Source of the DNA: Paenisporosarcina quisquiliarum
GTDB taxonomy: Bacteria; Bacillota; Bacilli; Bacillales_A; Planococcaceae
DNA: 64,000 nucleotides
Assembly: GCF_027563315.1 (NCBI RefSeq)
Contig: NZ_JAMKBJ010000010.1
Span: 1-64,000, forward strand
Direction of reading: 5' to 3'
The notes under the pieces are model-generated. The model saw only the letters and a program-made list of their open reading frames with translations, searched no databases and was not told the DNA's origin. Positions 35,994-44,607 of this stretch are shown here, in pieces. Every line of letters begins with the position of its first letter. Within the stretch, counting starts at the first letter, position 1. The position numbers and the translations under genes were made by a program.

Positions 35994-36860
35994 CTACTTA
36001 TTTACGACAGGAATCCAGATTTCCGAATAATAATCTGCCTTGTTGGCATCGTCAATTGTATAAACTTCCATTTCAGCTGAACCGCTTGGTCGATAAGAAC
36101 TTGATGGGAACCATTCGCTGTAGATTTTCTCCCACATCGATTGGATTGCTTGTGGCATCGGGCCAACTACTTCAAATACTGCATATGTCGCAGCAGGAAT
36201 TTCCAACCGTTCATAACGTGCAGGTACTTCATTTCCTTCATAAGCAGTGGCAATCCAATACTCTAAAGTATTTATAGCGGTATCCATCATTCGGCAGACA
36301 CCAAGCATCCCTTCCACTTCACCGTTGTTCAATTTCGTCAGTTCATCATTCACCCCGTTTTGATGGACTTCTTGCCACATTTTTGGAATCTCACGTGTGT
36401 TTTCTCCATTCTCACATGAGAACTCTCTTTTCACACCAATAATCTGAAAAGCCTCTTTTTCTTCAATACGTACCTTCATCGGTAACGCCCCTTTCAATTG
36501 TACAGAGATGACCAAACGATTGTAGGAAGTAAATCCTTTTTTCGAAGATCGTGCTTCAGAAGGCGACATCCCATGCTGCCGCTTGAAAGCCTTCGCAAAG
36601 GATTCCGGTGTTTCATATCCATATTTGAATGCTACATCGATTACTCGCACACTAGTTAAAGCAAGCTCCTCCGCAGCGAGTGTCAATCGACGGCGACGCA
36701 CGTACTCCATCACACTCATGTCCGTCAGAACCATGAAAATTCTTTGAAAATGAAAGACAGACACATTCGCTTCCGCTGCGGCATCCTCCATTTTGAAATC
36801 AGATTCCAAATGATCCTCCAAATAATCGATCGACCGTTGCAGTGCTTCTATCCAGCTCAT
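35994..36860 (-). CDS. AraC-type regulator with GyrI-like effector domain
   Basis: This 288-residue regulator has two AraC helix-turn-helix motifs in residues 1-105 (MEDAAAEANVSVFHFQRIF and VIDVAFKYGYETPESFAKAF), then a GyrI-like small-molecule-binding domain from about residue 125 to the end. This order, with DNA-binding first, is typical of the YtdP/Rob-like group that senses drugs or small amphiphiles. GAGGTGATGAA precedes the ATG. No target gene adjoins it, and the long region upstream contains two repeat islands. Confidence 0.92.
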   Translation of the reverse strand: MSWIEALQRSIDYLEDHLESDFKMEDAAAEANVSVFHFQRIFMVLTDMSVMEYVRRRRLTLAAEELALTSVRVIDVAFKYGYETPESFAKAFKRQHGMSPSEARSSKKGFTSYNRLVISVQLKGALPMKVRIEEKEAFQIIGVKREFSCENGENTREIPKMWQEVHQNGVNDELTKLNNGEVEGMLGVCRMMDTAINTLEYWIATAYEGNEVPARYERLEIPAATYAVFEVVGPMPQAIQSMWEKIYSEWFPSSSYRPSGSAEMEVYTIDDANKADYYSEIWIPVVNK

Positions 36861-36950
36861 TTCATCACCTCGTAAACTTATCTTATTTCTATTTCGACAG
36901 TGAATCCTGTCTTTTCCTGCTTGATGCGGACAGATGCTTCTTTGTTAGCG

Positions 36951-36967
36951 CGCTGAGCGGTCGATCA
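36951..36967. repeat. Palindromic head of array C1
   Basis: GCTGAGCGGTCGATCAG has near-palindromic ends CTGA and TCAG, and precedes array C1. It differs by one base in 16 from the head before C2 at 37192. Confidence 0.7.
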
Positions 36968-36983
36968 GTCTGACTTTTCGGGG

Positions 36984-37046
36984 GTGTCGTGTGAAAAAAT
37001 GAGGTTGACGTGTGAAGAATGAAGCAGCACGTCTGAAAAACCATAT
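36984..37046. repeat. 21-bp periodic intergenic array C1 (3 units)
   Basis: Three 21-base units begin at 36984, 37005 and 37026. The shared core is roughly CGTGTGAARAATG (third copy CGTCTGAAAAACC). Unit ends differ. The core is related to, but distinct from, that of array C2 some 180 bases away. Confidence 0.75.
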
Positions 37047-37191
37047 TCGAAAATAAAGAGACTCATTTTTTAACAGAAAAGGCTGCCGAGCAAAGCGAAC
37101 AGCCCCATTTAAAGATCTTAAAACCAACTCGAATAGCCCCACCAGCCATTGCTTGGTGGGTGTTTCTGTGAAAGAAGTGATGACAATAGGT

Positions 37192-37207
37192 CTGAGCGGT
37201 CGCTCAG
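37192..37207. repeat. Palindromic head of array C2
   Basis: CTGAGCGGTCGCTCAG contains a perfect inverted repeat CTGAGCG-GT-CGCTCAG. It is followed by TTGTAA and then array C2. Confidence 0.75.
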
Positions 37208-37221
37208 TTGTAAAAATGGGG

Positions 37222-37326
37222 GTCGACGTAGGAATTATAGGCGTTCACGTAGGAAATCTGGAGGTTCACGTAGGAATTATCGCCGTTCACGTAGGAATTT
37301 CCGAATGTCACATCAGAAAACCTTTC
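37222..37326. repeat. 21-bp periodic intergenic array C2 (5 units)
   Basis: Five 21-base units begin at 37222, 37243, 37264, 37285 and 37306. The core is GTTCACGTAGGAATT, with a first unit variant GTCGACGTAGGAATT and a degenerate last unit. The final 5-6 bases of each unit differ. The same core occurs at 49992-50096 and, inverted, at 61973-62056. Confidence 0.92.
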
Positions 37327-37406
37327 TCGAGGGGACAATGAATGCATGACTTACTACCAGTTGTATGGTTAAATGACTTCAACACCCATTAAAAGGAGAT
37401 TACAAA

Positions 37407-37751
37407 ATGCTTATTCATGGACATCAAGTAAAGGGAATAGACATAGACAAAGAAACGCGCTGCGCTCACTACCACTCTGAAATTGACCGAATCGCCATTA
37501 AGTTTTATTGTTGCAATACATACTTCCCTTGTTACTCCTGTCATGAAGAAGTCGGGTGCAACTCTCCTAAAGTTTGGCCGAGAGATCAATTCGACGAAAA
37601 AGCCATTTTGTGTGGAGCATGTGGACATGAATTAACGATCGATGAATATTTGTCCTGCAACTCAGCTTGTCCTTCTTGCCACAGTGCATTCAACCCTGGA
37701 TGCAGCCTTCATAAACATCTTTACTTTCAGACGCAAATGAAAGAATGTTGA
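37407..37751 (+). CDS. CHY zinc-finger protein
   Basis: This 114-residue protein is a single CHY zinc-finger domain. The family pattern is clear: C-A-H-Y-H near residue 20, CC followed by CYSCHEE (residues 35-48), CGACGHE (69-75), and CPSCHSAF then CSLHKHLYF near the C terminus. These bind several zinc ions. Bacterial members have no firm function. AAGGAG stands upstream of the ATG, and a terminator follows directly. It is a single-gene unit downstream of repeat array C2. Confidence 0.92.
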   Translation: MLIHGHQVKGIDIDKETRCAHYHSEIDRIAIKFYCCNTYFPCYSCHEEVGCNSPKVWPRDQFDEKAILCGACGHELTIDEYLSCNSACPSCHSAFNPGCSLHKHLYFQTQMKEC

Positions 37752-37783
37752 GCACTTCCCAAATGAGGAAGTGCTCTTTTTAT
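37751..37783 (+). terminator. Terminator of the CHY gene
   Basis: GAGCACTTCC / GGAAGTGCTC forms a hairpin followed by five T. Confidence 0.9.
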
Positions 37784-37926
37784 ACACCTTTTGTCTGACA
37801 AATCCTGTTAATACTTCAGTCATTTGACCGAGGGAAACTAAGAACCATTGGATGAAAGCACTCCACACTTCAGGCGTTATAGTAAATGTATAGCCTTAGT
37901 TCAAACTTAAAAAGGAGATACATACA

Positions 37927-39165
37927 ATGAAAAATCTATATCAGGATTCACGTTTCCGGTTGATTATATTTGCGAATATTGCTTCATCGATCGGTTCGGG
38001 AATCACAATGATCGCCATCCCTTGGTTGTTAGTTTCAAGTGAAGATGGGAACGCGGTATTCGGTTACATCACAATCGCCATGACCATCATCAGCTTTGTG
38101 GTCACGCCTTTCATCGGGCATCTCATCGACAAAACCTCACGTAAAAAATTGCTCATCACGAGTAAAATGGTGAGCATGATTTCCTTATTGTTTTTTGCGT
38201 TGATTGGATTCTTAGGGATGTCTTATGAAATATGGCATTACATGATTATTTATATGATCGGCAGTCTGTATTACACGATTTTCTATCCAACGATGTTTGC
38301 ACTTAATCAGGAGATTTTCAGCAAGGAGCATTATAAATCTTTGAACGGAATTATGGAGGTTCAGGGGCAACTATCAAGCATGGTTGCCGGAGCTATCGCC
38401 AGTATTTTATTGACCCAATGGGCCCTCCACTATATTTTGTTGATCGACGTGCTATCTTTTGCCGCAGCCATACTCTTTTACATAAAAATTCCGTATGTCA
38501 GAACAGAACAAAACACTTCCCAAAATGCAGTTCCTTCAAAAGCATCTGAAGGCCTGAATTATATGAGGAAGCGACCACTCATGTTCATGTTCCTTCTTTG
38601 TTCGATGATGCCGTTTATCGGTGTAATGATTACCAATTATCTATTTCCCGTTTATTTATTCGATGTTCTTAAGACATCTGGGAGTGTCTATGGCATACAA
38701 GGAATGGTCTATGGATTTGGAGCAATCGTGGCAGGAATAACTGTTCCAGTCATTGCTAAAAAATTGGGTGATGAAAAGACCATAATTTATGCGGTAATTA
38801 CTTATACGATTGCGATTTCCTTCATTTTACTGGCAAATGTTCCTTTGTACCTCGCGCTCATGTTTTTCATTGCGCTTGGTAACAGTGGTGCCAGGGTAGC
38901 CAGAAATTCCTTCTTGATGGATGAAGTCCCTAATGAATTAATTGGCAGGGTCGATAGCCTATTCCGCGCTTTAGGTTTGTTATTAAGAATTGGACTAATC
39001 GCTATCTTTACTGGTATGGTCTCTTCGGGTTTAATAATATATTGCTTTATTTCACTTAGTGCCTTATTGGTTGTAGCCTCTATTATTGTTTTGCTAACTG
39101 GGAGAAATGGCTTTGAGTTACCTACCAAAGAGAATTATCAAGCTGCTCTAAGAACTGTAGAGTAA
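37927..39165 (+). CDS. MFS transporter
   Basis: This is a 412-residue transporter with twelve hydrophobic segments, similar to the macrolide-efflux-like MFS_3 group. The first helix is followed by a motif A equivalent GHLIDKTSRKKLLI, and the central loop (residues about 195-215) is short and polar. The second half includes the repeat motif KKLGDEKTIIYA. AAGGAG precedes the ATG by eight bases. The transported compound is unknown, and there is no adjacent regulator. Confidence 0.88.
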   Translation: MKNLYQDSRFRLIIFANIASSIGSGITMIAIPWLLVSSEDGNAVFGYITIAMTIISFVVTPFIGHLIDKTSRKKLLITSKMVSMISLLFFALIGFLGMSYEIWHYMIIYMIGSLYYTIFYPTMFALNQEIFSKEHYKSLNGIMEVQGQLSSMVAGAIASILLTQWALHYILLIDVLSFAAAILFYIKIPYVRTEQNTSQNAVPSKASEGLNYMRKRPLMFMFLLCSMMPFIGVMITNYLFPVYLFDVLKTSGSVYGIQGMVYGFGAIVAGITVPVIAKKLGDEKTIIYAVITYTIAISFILLANVPLYLALMFFIALGNSGARVARNSFLMDEVPNELIGRVDSLFRALGLLLRIGLIAIFTGMVSSGLIIYCFISLSALLVVASIIVLLTGRNGFELPTKENYQAALRTVE

Positions 39166-39177
39166 ATTGAAACTCAA

Positions 39178-39209
39178 AAAGGGCCTTCCCTATGGTGGAA
39201 AGGTCCTTT
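39178..39209. terminator. Bidirectional terminator
   Basis: AAAGGGCCTTCC / GGAAAGGTCCTTT lies between convergent MFS and methyltransferase genes. Confidence 0.82.
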
Positions 39210-39232
39210 ATCTATGCTCAAATCATCTTTTT

Positions 39233-40087
39233 TCACTTGCTAGTTGCTGTGAACACATAAGTAGGTAACGAAGATATGGAAGGTGTGTTCTTTACGGCTT
39301 CTTCCAATAAGTTTACTTCAGATTTTATTAACGTTTTTAGTTTGTCAGGCATATGGGTCATTTCTTCAAGTTCATTTTGATATTCAGTTAATGTCAGATC
39401 AACTTCCCATTTTCCATCCTGGAGCTCTGACGAGTAAACGGATTGTTCATTGGTAATTGTCCAACCTGCTTTTCTAGCAATAGATAATAAATCATTCGGT
39501 GTGAACAAAGTCCGTACATTTGAAAAACTATTTTTCTTAAAGCATTCGTATTGAGCTTGAATATGTACCGCTAAAAAATGAGGATACTGTTCCATGGTTT
39601 GAAGCCGCGAATCCCATTCTGCCAAACAAAGTTGCTTAGCCCATTTTCTAGATTTCTTCAACAATGCAAAAAGTTCATCTGCAGATTTTAAGTACCAGGA
39701 ACAATGTGATAACACGACATAATCGAAAGCATTTTCAGGAAAATCGATCGCCTGAGCCAACACGTCTACTTCAAACTCCATATGGATCTGTTTGCCTAAC
39801 TCCGATTTCATTAAATAGTTAGCGGAGTCTCCAACAGTGACTGGACTTCCATAATTCGCAGGGGCAATATCAATTCCATGTACAAAACCTTTATCTCCTA
39901 CTAAATATGCAAGAACTGCAGTTGTATCCCCTTGCCCACATCCTATTTCCAGAACCCGCTTTCCAACTTTAATCCCCCAAACCTCCGCAAGCTTCAGGCG
40001 GTGTTCTGTTTGTATGGACTGAATGTCTTTCATCTGTTCATTTGTTGCCATACAGTTCACTATGGACTCGATTTCACTAAAGTTCAT
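39233..40087 (-). CDS. SAM-dependent methyltransferase
   Basis: This is a 284-residue class I methyltransferase. SAM motif I is VGKRVLEIGCGQGDTTAVLAYLVG (about residues 42-65 including GCGQGD), followed by an acidic residue in VHGIDIAP, and the post-motif FDYVVLSHCSWYL. The C-terminal part is an extension of unknown role. The substrate cannot be told. GAGGTGTCCG precedes the ATG. It is divergent from the BsuPI lipoprotein gene. Confidence 0.9.
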   Translation of the reverse strand: MNFSEIESIVNCMATNEQMKDIQSIQTEHRLKLAEVWGIKVGKRVLEIGCGQGDTTAVLAYLVGDKGFVHGIDIAPANYGSPVTVGDSANYLMKSELGKQIHMEFEVDVLAQAIDFPENAFDYVVLSHCSWYLKSADELFALLKKSRKWAKQLCLAEWDSRLQTMEQYPHFLAVHIQAQYECFKKNSFSNVRTLFTPNDLLSIARKAGWTITNEQSVYSSELQDGKWEVDLTLTEYQNELEEMTHMPDKLKTLIKSEVNLLEEAVKNTPSISSLPTYVFTATSK

Positions 40088-40247
40088 CGGACACCTCTTT
40101 TTATTATTATCATATCATTTCACTTCTGCTGACTTTCATATTGTGGTTATAGGTCGAAAATCCTTTTTCTAAAAATTCACACATTTACTGTAACTCTTTT
40201 TACTTCTTAACGGTCTAATCGGTTATTAACGAAAGGTGGTAAAAAAG

Positions 40248-40976
40248 ATGAAAAATGTGCTGAGATTTTTCTCGACAGCAGTTATTATCATCGCAATGGC
40301 AGGCTGTGGAACGACAGCGGATACAAGTGAACCGGGAAAAGTAAACACAGGCTCTGGAAATGAAAACAGTGGAATTGTCGAAGGCTCAGTTGTACCGAGT
40401 CTGACGGAAGAAAGTACAGACGGAGCACATCAATATGTATTCCAGCTGAAAAATGACAAAGAGACAGACGTAAAATTATCGATGAATAGTTCGCAGTTCT
40501 TTGACTATCAATTAATCGACAGCTCAAATACAGTAGTTTATAAAGATTCCGATAACAAAATGTACACACAAATGTTGCAGGAAAAAATCTTGAAGCCAGG
40601 TGAAGTTCTTGAAATGAAGTTTGATGCAACGGAAGGTCTGGCAAAATTGCCTGCAGGGGAATACAAGCTAGAGGTTTGGTCAACTGCCAATGAAGCAGAA
40701 GAGTGGAAAGCTTCTACTGAAGTAACATGGGACGGTAGTGAGGATGCTGCATCTACTGGAGGAAAATTGAAGGTTGAAGAATCTTCAGTCACTTACGTAG
40801 GTCGCCAGGACGTGAACTCAATTGAAGTGAAAAATGACAAGAACGAACCTGAAGCAATGAGATTATCTGAAACAGCGAAGCCATTCTTTGATGAGTTGGA
40901 AGAAGGCGTAAAAATTAAAGTCTTTTACGTGATTATAGATGGACAAAAAGTCATCCAAAATGCTGAAAAACAATAA
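40248..40976 (+). CDS. Lipoprotein with BsuPI domain
   Basis: This is a 242-residue secreted lipoprotein. The signal peptide ends in the lipobox AMAGC (Cys about 20). A Gly/Ser/Asn-rich linker precedes a beta-sandwich domain (about residues 65-150) resembling BsuPI, the B. subtilis intracellular proteinase inhibitor. It shows QYVFQLKNDKETDVKLSMNS, then QFFDYQLIDS and LPAGEYKLEVW. A second, weaker unit follows. I start at the ATG with AAAGGTGG nine bases upstream. The extracellular location argues against proteinase inhibition inside the cell. Its role is unknown. Confidence 0.85.
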   Translation: MKNVLRFFSTAVIIIAMAGCGTTADTSEPGKVNTGSGNENSGIVEGSVVPSLTEESTDGAHQYVFQLKNDKETDVKLSMNSSQFFDYQLIDSSNTVVYKDSDNKMYTQMLQEKILKPGEVLEMKFDATEGLAKLPAGEYKLEVWSTANEAEEWKASTEVTWDGSEDAASTGGKLKVEESSVTYVGRQDVNSIEVKNDKNEPEAMRLSETAKPFFDELEEGVKIKVFYVIIDGQKVIQNAEKQ

Positions 40977-41002
40977 AACAGTTGTTCAATAGTTCATTAA
41001 CA

Positions 41003-41034
41003 AGACCCGATCAGTAATTTGATCGGGCCTTTTG
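41003..41034 (+). terminator. Terminator of the BsuPI lipoprotein gene
   Basis: CCCGATCA / TGATCGGG forms a hairpin followed by CCTTTT. Confidence 0.85.
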
Positions 41035-41050
41035 ATGATCGTAATATCAT

Positions 41051-41092
41051 TTTGTGCAACCTGGATGACCAATCTATCAACCTGGAGCCTAA
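41051..41092. repeat. 21-bp periodic intergenic array A' (2 units)
   Basis: Two 21-base units begin at 41051 and 41072. The first, TTTGTGCAACCTGGA, is identical over 15 bases to the first unit of array A at 10822. The second reads ATCTATCAACCTGGA. A third degenerate copy may follow. The array lies between convergent genes. Confidence 0.8.
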
Positions 41093-41108
41093 TTCCTCAA
41101 TGTTCCTC

Positions 41109-41390
41109 TTAGTTCGATTTCAAACTAAAAAGAATAAGCACGATTCCACTAAAGAGACAAATCATTTTGGTTAAGGGAATTTTATCAGCCAGACCTACTA
41201 ATCCGATTCCTGTTGTGACAATTAAAATGGTGGGACCCACTAAAGCGAGTAGCGTATTAATATAAAAGGCTTTCTCCAAATCATTGAATTTGAGCATCAA
41301 CAAAGCTGCTGACACCTCGATACTTCCCCCTATCAGTCTTAACACAATCATGAATAATAGTGCCTTTTCAATGTGCGCGATTTTTATCAC
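41109..41390 (-). CDS. yqhV: YqhV-like membrane protein (DUF2619)
   Basis: This 93-residue protein has three hydrophobic helices. The segment LRLIGGSIEVSAALLMLKFNDLEKAFYIN followed by LLALVGPTILI is characteristic of YqhV/DUF2619, a small membrane protein of unknown function that in B. subtilis lies near spoIIIA genes. That context is absent here. The start is uncertain. The GTG has no good spacing, because AGAAGG abuts it. The next in-frame ATG is 13 codons on, inside helix 1. Confidence 0.78.
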   Translation of the reverse strand: MIKIAHIEKALLFMIVLRLIGGSIEVSAALLMLKFNDLEKAFYINTLLALVGPTILIVTTGIGLVGLADKIPLTKMICLFSGIVLILFSLKSN

Positions 41391-41583
41391 CTTCTATCTT
41401 CCCGATACTCTTATGTATGGACATGTCCTTAATTTCGATTTGCTGTCGTATAATCATTGGATTCCTCCTTTAACTTTTCAAGTTCCTAAAGTGTATGTCT
41501 ACGTTTTCCGTTATATCAGTATAAAAAGAATGCGTTTATTCAGGTTTCACGAAAGATTCATCCTATTACTCCTAAATCTTCAC

Positions 41584-41632
41584 ACAAAAAAGCAGCATTT
41601 CGGCAGATAAATTCCACCTGCAAATGCTGCTC
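41584..41632 (-). terminator. Terminator of the peroxiredoxin gene
   Basis: AGCAGCATTTG / AAATGCTGCT with an internal GCAGGTGG/TCTGC element is followed by seven T on the minus strand. Confidence 0.85.
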
Positions 41633-41642
41633 ATTTATATCG

Positions 41643-42311
41643 CTATTTTTCCAAAGATTTATAACAGAACCACCAGTCCAAACACTGGTATTCTCCTTGA
41701 TTTGCACCTTCTATACGTTCCTGTGCAGCCATCACATTTCTTGGTGGCGGGATAATGACTTGATCACCCAAATATTCATTGTGAGGCCAATTTACAGGCG
41801 TTGCTACATTGTTCTCCGTTGCAACTTGGAGTGCTCGCACAGCTCTCAATATTTCCTCCATATTTCGTCCGACCATTGGAGGATAATTCATTGTTAATAG
41901 AATGACGCCTTTAGGATTGATAATAAACACCGTTCTGACCGTTGAAGAACCCAGTTCTGGAGACACCATGCCCAATTGTGTAGCAAGTTTCCCTAATTGA
42001 TCGGCAATAATCGGAAAGGTAATGGATACATTAAAAGAATCTCGTATCCATTCAATCCATTTCATATGCGCAAACACATCATCTAAAGATAAGCCGATCA
42101 ACTCCGTATTCAAAGCCTTGAATTCTTCCATTTTATTTTGGAAGGCAACAAACTCCGTTGTACACACGGGTGTGAAATCACCGGGATGTGAAAACAACAC
42201 AACCCATTTCCCCGCGTAATCTTCTGGCAACTTCTTCCTACCCAATGTTGTTTCTACCTCAACAGTGGGAAATTGTTCGCCTAATAGTGGCGGACAGCCT
42301 GACTGTTTCAA
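41643..42311 (-). CDS. Peroxiredoxin, Prx6/thermophile type
   Basis: This is a 222-residue peroxidase. The catalytic cysteine is in the universal motif DFTPVCTTEF (about residue 51). The C-terminal sequence CLDWWFCYKS carries two further cysteines, as in the archaeal and thermophile Prx6 group, rather than in Bacillus AhpC or Tpx. It would reduce hydrogen peroxide or organic peroxides. The start is TTG, with GGAGG about ten bases upstream. The rhodanese lipoprotein gene lies about 95 bases upstream on the same strand. Confidence 0.92.
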   Translation of the reverse strand: MKQSGCPPLLGEQFPTVEVETTLGRKKLPEDYAGKWVVLFSHPGDFTPVCTTEFVAFQNKMEEFKALNTELIGLSLDDVFAHMKWIEWIRDSFNVSITFPIIADQLGKLATQLGMVSPELGSSTVRTVFIINPKGVILLTMNYPPMVGRNMEEILRAVRALQVATENNVATPVNWPHNEYLGDQVIIPPPRNVMAAQERIEGANQGEYQCLDWWFCYKSLEK

Positions 42312-42406
42312 CGTTCACGTTCCTCCTTGTACACGAAATGCACTCTTCTCCATGTATATGCATCTTGTAACTAGAGGGTTCGACATTCACCTGTAACAAG
42401 GGGACG

Positions 42407-42769
42407 TTATTCCACTTCACCTGTCCATGAAGACATACCTTCGGAAACATTGACGATTTCAATGTTTTCTTTTGCCAAAATATCACTTGCTTGTTTTGAA
42501 CGGTTACCGCTCTGACAAATTACAACGTATTTCCCTTTTGAATCCAAACCTTCTAGATTTCCTTGCTGCAACTCAGAAAGTGGTTTGTTGCTCGCACCAG
42601 GAATATGTCCCGCTTCGAATTCAGATGTCTCGCGTACATCCAGCACCGTAAATCCTTCGTCCACTTTTGTCGGAATATCTTCTATATCAATAGTTTGATA
42701 CGTTTCTTCTGATCCACAAGCAGCCATAACCATCATTACCATTAGTAATAAGCTCATCATTCTTTTCAT
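42407..42769 (-). CDS. Rhodanese-domain lipoprotein
   Basis: This is a 120-residue exported protein. The Met-rich signal peptide ends in a lipobox with C18 (MAACGSEE). A single rhodanese domain follows, with the loop YVVICQSGNRS containing the expected active-site C85. It probably handles sulfane sulfur or thiols at the outer membrane face. I use the ATG giving MKRMMSLL because it gives a compact lipoprotein signal. An in-frame start ten codons earlier is possible. It lies just upstream of the peroxiredoxin gene. Confidence 0.88.
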   Translation of the reverse strand: MKRMMSLLLMVMMVMAACGSEETYQTIDIEDIPTKVDEGFTVLDVRETSEFEAGHIPGASNKPLSELQQGNLEGLDSKGKYVVICQSGNRSKQASDILAKENIEIVNVSEGMSSWTGEVE

Positions 42770-42866
42770 TAACTTCTTCCACTCCTTTTTTATAGTCACG
42801 CCATGTTTACAACAAATTATACCCCTGTAGGTTTAATTCGCACAATAACTTGGCTCATTCTATTGA

Positions 42867-42911
42867 TTGACACATTCACATAAAATAGTATAAATATGCG
42901 TTTATTTATAC
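42867..42911 (+). promoter_or_regulatory. Promoter and palindromic operator of the amino-acid ABC importer
   Basis: TTGACA (42867-42872) and TATAAA (42889-42894) make a sigma-A-like promoter with 16-base spacing. A perfect inverted repeat GTATAAATA-N6-TATTTATAC (42888-42911) covers the -10. TTTATACACAAA recurs at 42905 and 42948. Shape and place recall an arginine-repressor box, but this is inference. Confidence 0.55.
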
Positions 42912-43098
42912 ACAAAAATCATAAATACTTTTAAAATTAACATGACATTTATACACAAACACCTCTACAACAACTTTTAATCTGAACAATTTAGAAAAAT
43001 ACAACTTTTATAATTTGAATAAAAATACTTCACAACTAATAAATATCATGATAAACTTCATTTAACGCATAACTATACATTAACAGGAGTGATTATAC

Positions 43099-43884
43099 AT
43101 GATGAAAAAATGGAATTTAATTGGAACACTTGCACTTGGGGCAATGCTTTTAAGCGCATGTGGAGACGATGCTTCGAAACAAGCTGGAAATGAAACAGCA
43201 GGTTCAGGTGATAAAAAAGTATTGGAGATGGCGACTTCAGCTGATTTCCCGCCATTTGAATCACGCAATACTGCAGGTGAATTTGAAGGATTTGATATTG
43301 ATTTGGCTAACTACATTGCCGACGAACTAGGATATGAACTTAAAATTAATGACATGAAGTTTGATGGTTTGATCGGTGCTTTGCAAAGTGAACGAATCGA
43401 TATGGTGCTATCCGGTATGTCTGCAACGGAAGACCGTAAAAAAAATGTTGATTTCTCTACTGAATATAACCAATCTGGCGAAATGTTCATTACATTAAAG
43501 GATTCGGACATTAAAACACTTGAAGATTTGAAAGGCAAAAAACTTGGCGTGCAACTTGGTACGATTCAAGAAGACGGTGCAAATAAAATCAAAGAAGAAA
43601 CAGTCGACTTTGAAATTAAAGCCGTGGATAGTGCCAACGTGTTAATTCAAGAATTGTTGTCAAACCGTATTGATGTTGCTTACATGGATAAAGCGGTAGC
43701 TGAAGGCTTCATTGCCGAACAAGATTTGGCTGGCTTCGACGATACTACTTCTAGTTCACCTGGAATGGCTGTGGCTTTCCCTAAAGGAAGCGAACTGACT
43801 GAAAAAGTTAATGAAGTTCTGAAAGAAGCAGAAGAGAACGGCAAACTTCAGGAATTAAAAGACAAGTGGTTATCTGAAGAATAA
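43099..43884 (+). CDS. Polar amino-acid ABC transporter, substrate-binding lipoprotein
   Basis: This is a 261-residue lipoprotein. The signal peptide ends in LLSAC (lipobox, C21), then a Ser/Gly/Asn linker leads to a type II periplasmic-binding fold. Family segments are MATSADFPPFESRN, EGFDIDLANYIADELG, FDGLIGALQSERIDMVLSGM and AVAFPKGSEL near the end. The Asp in EGFDIDL and the Arg/Asp in the RIDMV region typically contact the ligand amino group. It is likely an arginine, histidine or glutamine binder. AGGAG precedes the ATG. It leads a three-gene importer operon. Confidence 0.93.
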   Translation: MMKKWNLIGTLALGAMLLSACGDDASKQAGNETAGSGDKKVLEMATSADFPPFESRNTAGEFEGFDIDLANYIADELGYELKINDMKFDGLIGALQSERIDMVLSGMSATEDRKKNVDFSTEYNQSGEMFITLKDSDIKTLEDLKGKKLGVQLGTIQEDGANKIKEETVDFEIKAVDSANVLIQELLSNRIDVAYMDKAVAEGFIAEQDLAGFDDTTSSSPGMAVAFPKGSELTEKVNEVLKEAEENGKLQELKDKWLSEE

Positions 43885-43941
43885 GCAGTTTAAGACGTAA
43901 AGATTTATACAAAAGCAAAATATAGAAATGAGGTGTAAGGC

Positions 43942-44607
43942 ATGAATTTGGACTTCGGGCAAATCACGCCTTATATTCCTTTTATGTTAGAAGGAATTTG
44001 GGTAACGTTAAAATTTGTCGCCGTGGCATTGGTCGTTGGTTTTATTCTTGGAACGGTTTTGGCCCTGTTCAAGATTAGTCACATTAAACCTTTGAATTGG
44101 TTTGCTACTGCGTATACCTCTATTTTCAGAGGAACGCCTTTGATTTTGCAGTTGATGACCTTTTATTTTGCCATTCCCCAACTGACTGGCTATGACATTT
44201 CTCCGTTTTTATCAGCCGTTTTGGCATTTGGATTAAATTCTGCTGCTTACATTTCTGAAATTATCCGCGCAGGTATTCAAGCGGTTGATCGAGGACAAAC
44301 AGAAGCGGCTATGGCACTCGGTGTTCCTTACCGACAAATGATGAAAGACATCATTTTACCTCAAGCCATGAAAAACATCTTACCTGCATTAATGAATGAA
44401 GTAATCACACTGACAAAAGAGTCTGCGCTTGTTTCAACGATATCCGTCTTGGATTTAATGCGCCGTGCACAAGTCGTCGGTGCAGATATTTACCGAAACT
44501 TCGAACCATTGCTGTTCGTCGGTTTAATTTATTGGATTATGGTCTTTGGACTATCAACAATCGGACGAATGATTGAAAGGAGGTTGAAGGTCAGTGATCA
44601 AAGTTGA
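43942..44607 (+). CDS. Polar amino-acid ABC transporter, permease
   Basis: The 221-residue membrane protein has about five hydrophobic helices of the HisMQ type. The coupling-helix motif is seen in [33 protein letters not shown], equivalent to the EAA loop. GAGGTGTAAGGC stands before the ATG. Its last 14 bases overlap the ATPase gene. It works as a homodimer with the lipoprotein and ATPase encoded on either side. Confidence 0.95.
   Translation: MNLDFGQITPYIPFMLEGIWVTLKFVAVALVVGFILGTVLALFKISHIKPLNWFATAYTSIFRGTPLILQLMTFYFAIPQLTGYDISPFLSAVLAFGLNSAAYISEIIRAGIQAVDRGQTEAAMALGVPYRQMMKDIILPQAMKNILPALMNEVITLTKESALVSTISVLDLMRRAQVVGADIYRNFEPLLFVGLIYWIMVFGLSTIGRMIERRLKVSDQS

Larger units (their letters stand above)
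36861..37406. other. 546-base gap with two repeat islands
   Basis: The gap between divergent genes holds arrays C1 and C2, each introduced by nearly the same palindromic head. Between them lie small inverted repeats such as GGCTG/CAGCC (37081-37108) and a GGTGGG-type hairpin near 37136-37165. Open frames through the islands arise from the 21-base period and are not credible genes. Confidence 0.6.

Noticed and set aside
36945-37142. Phe/Arg-rich open frame through array C1 on the minus strand
   Set aside because: Same cause as above. Composition follows the repeat.
37149-37349. Arg-rich open frames through array C2
   Set aside because: The frame stays open because the repeat period of 21 is a multiple of three. 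No ribosome site or family features.
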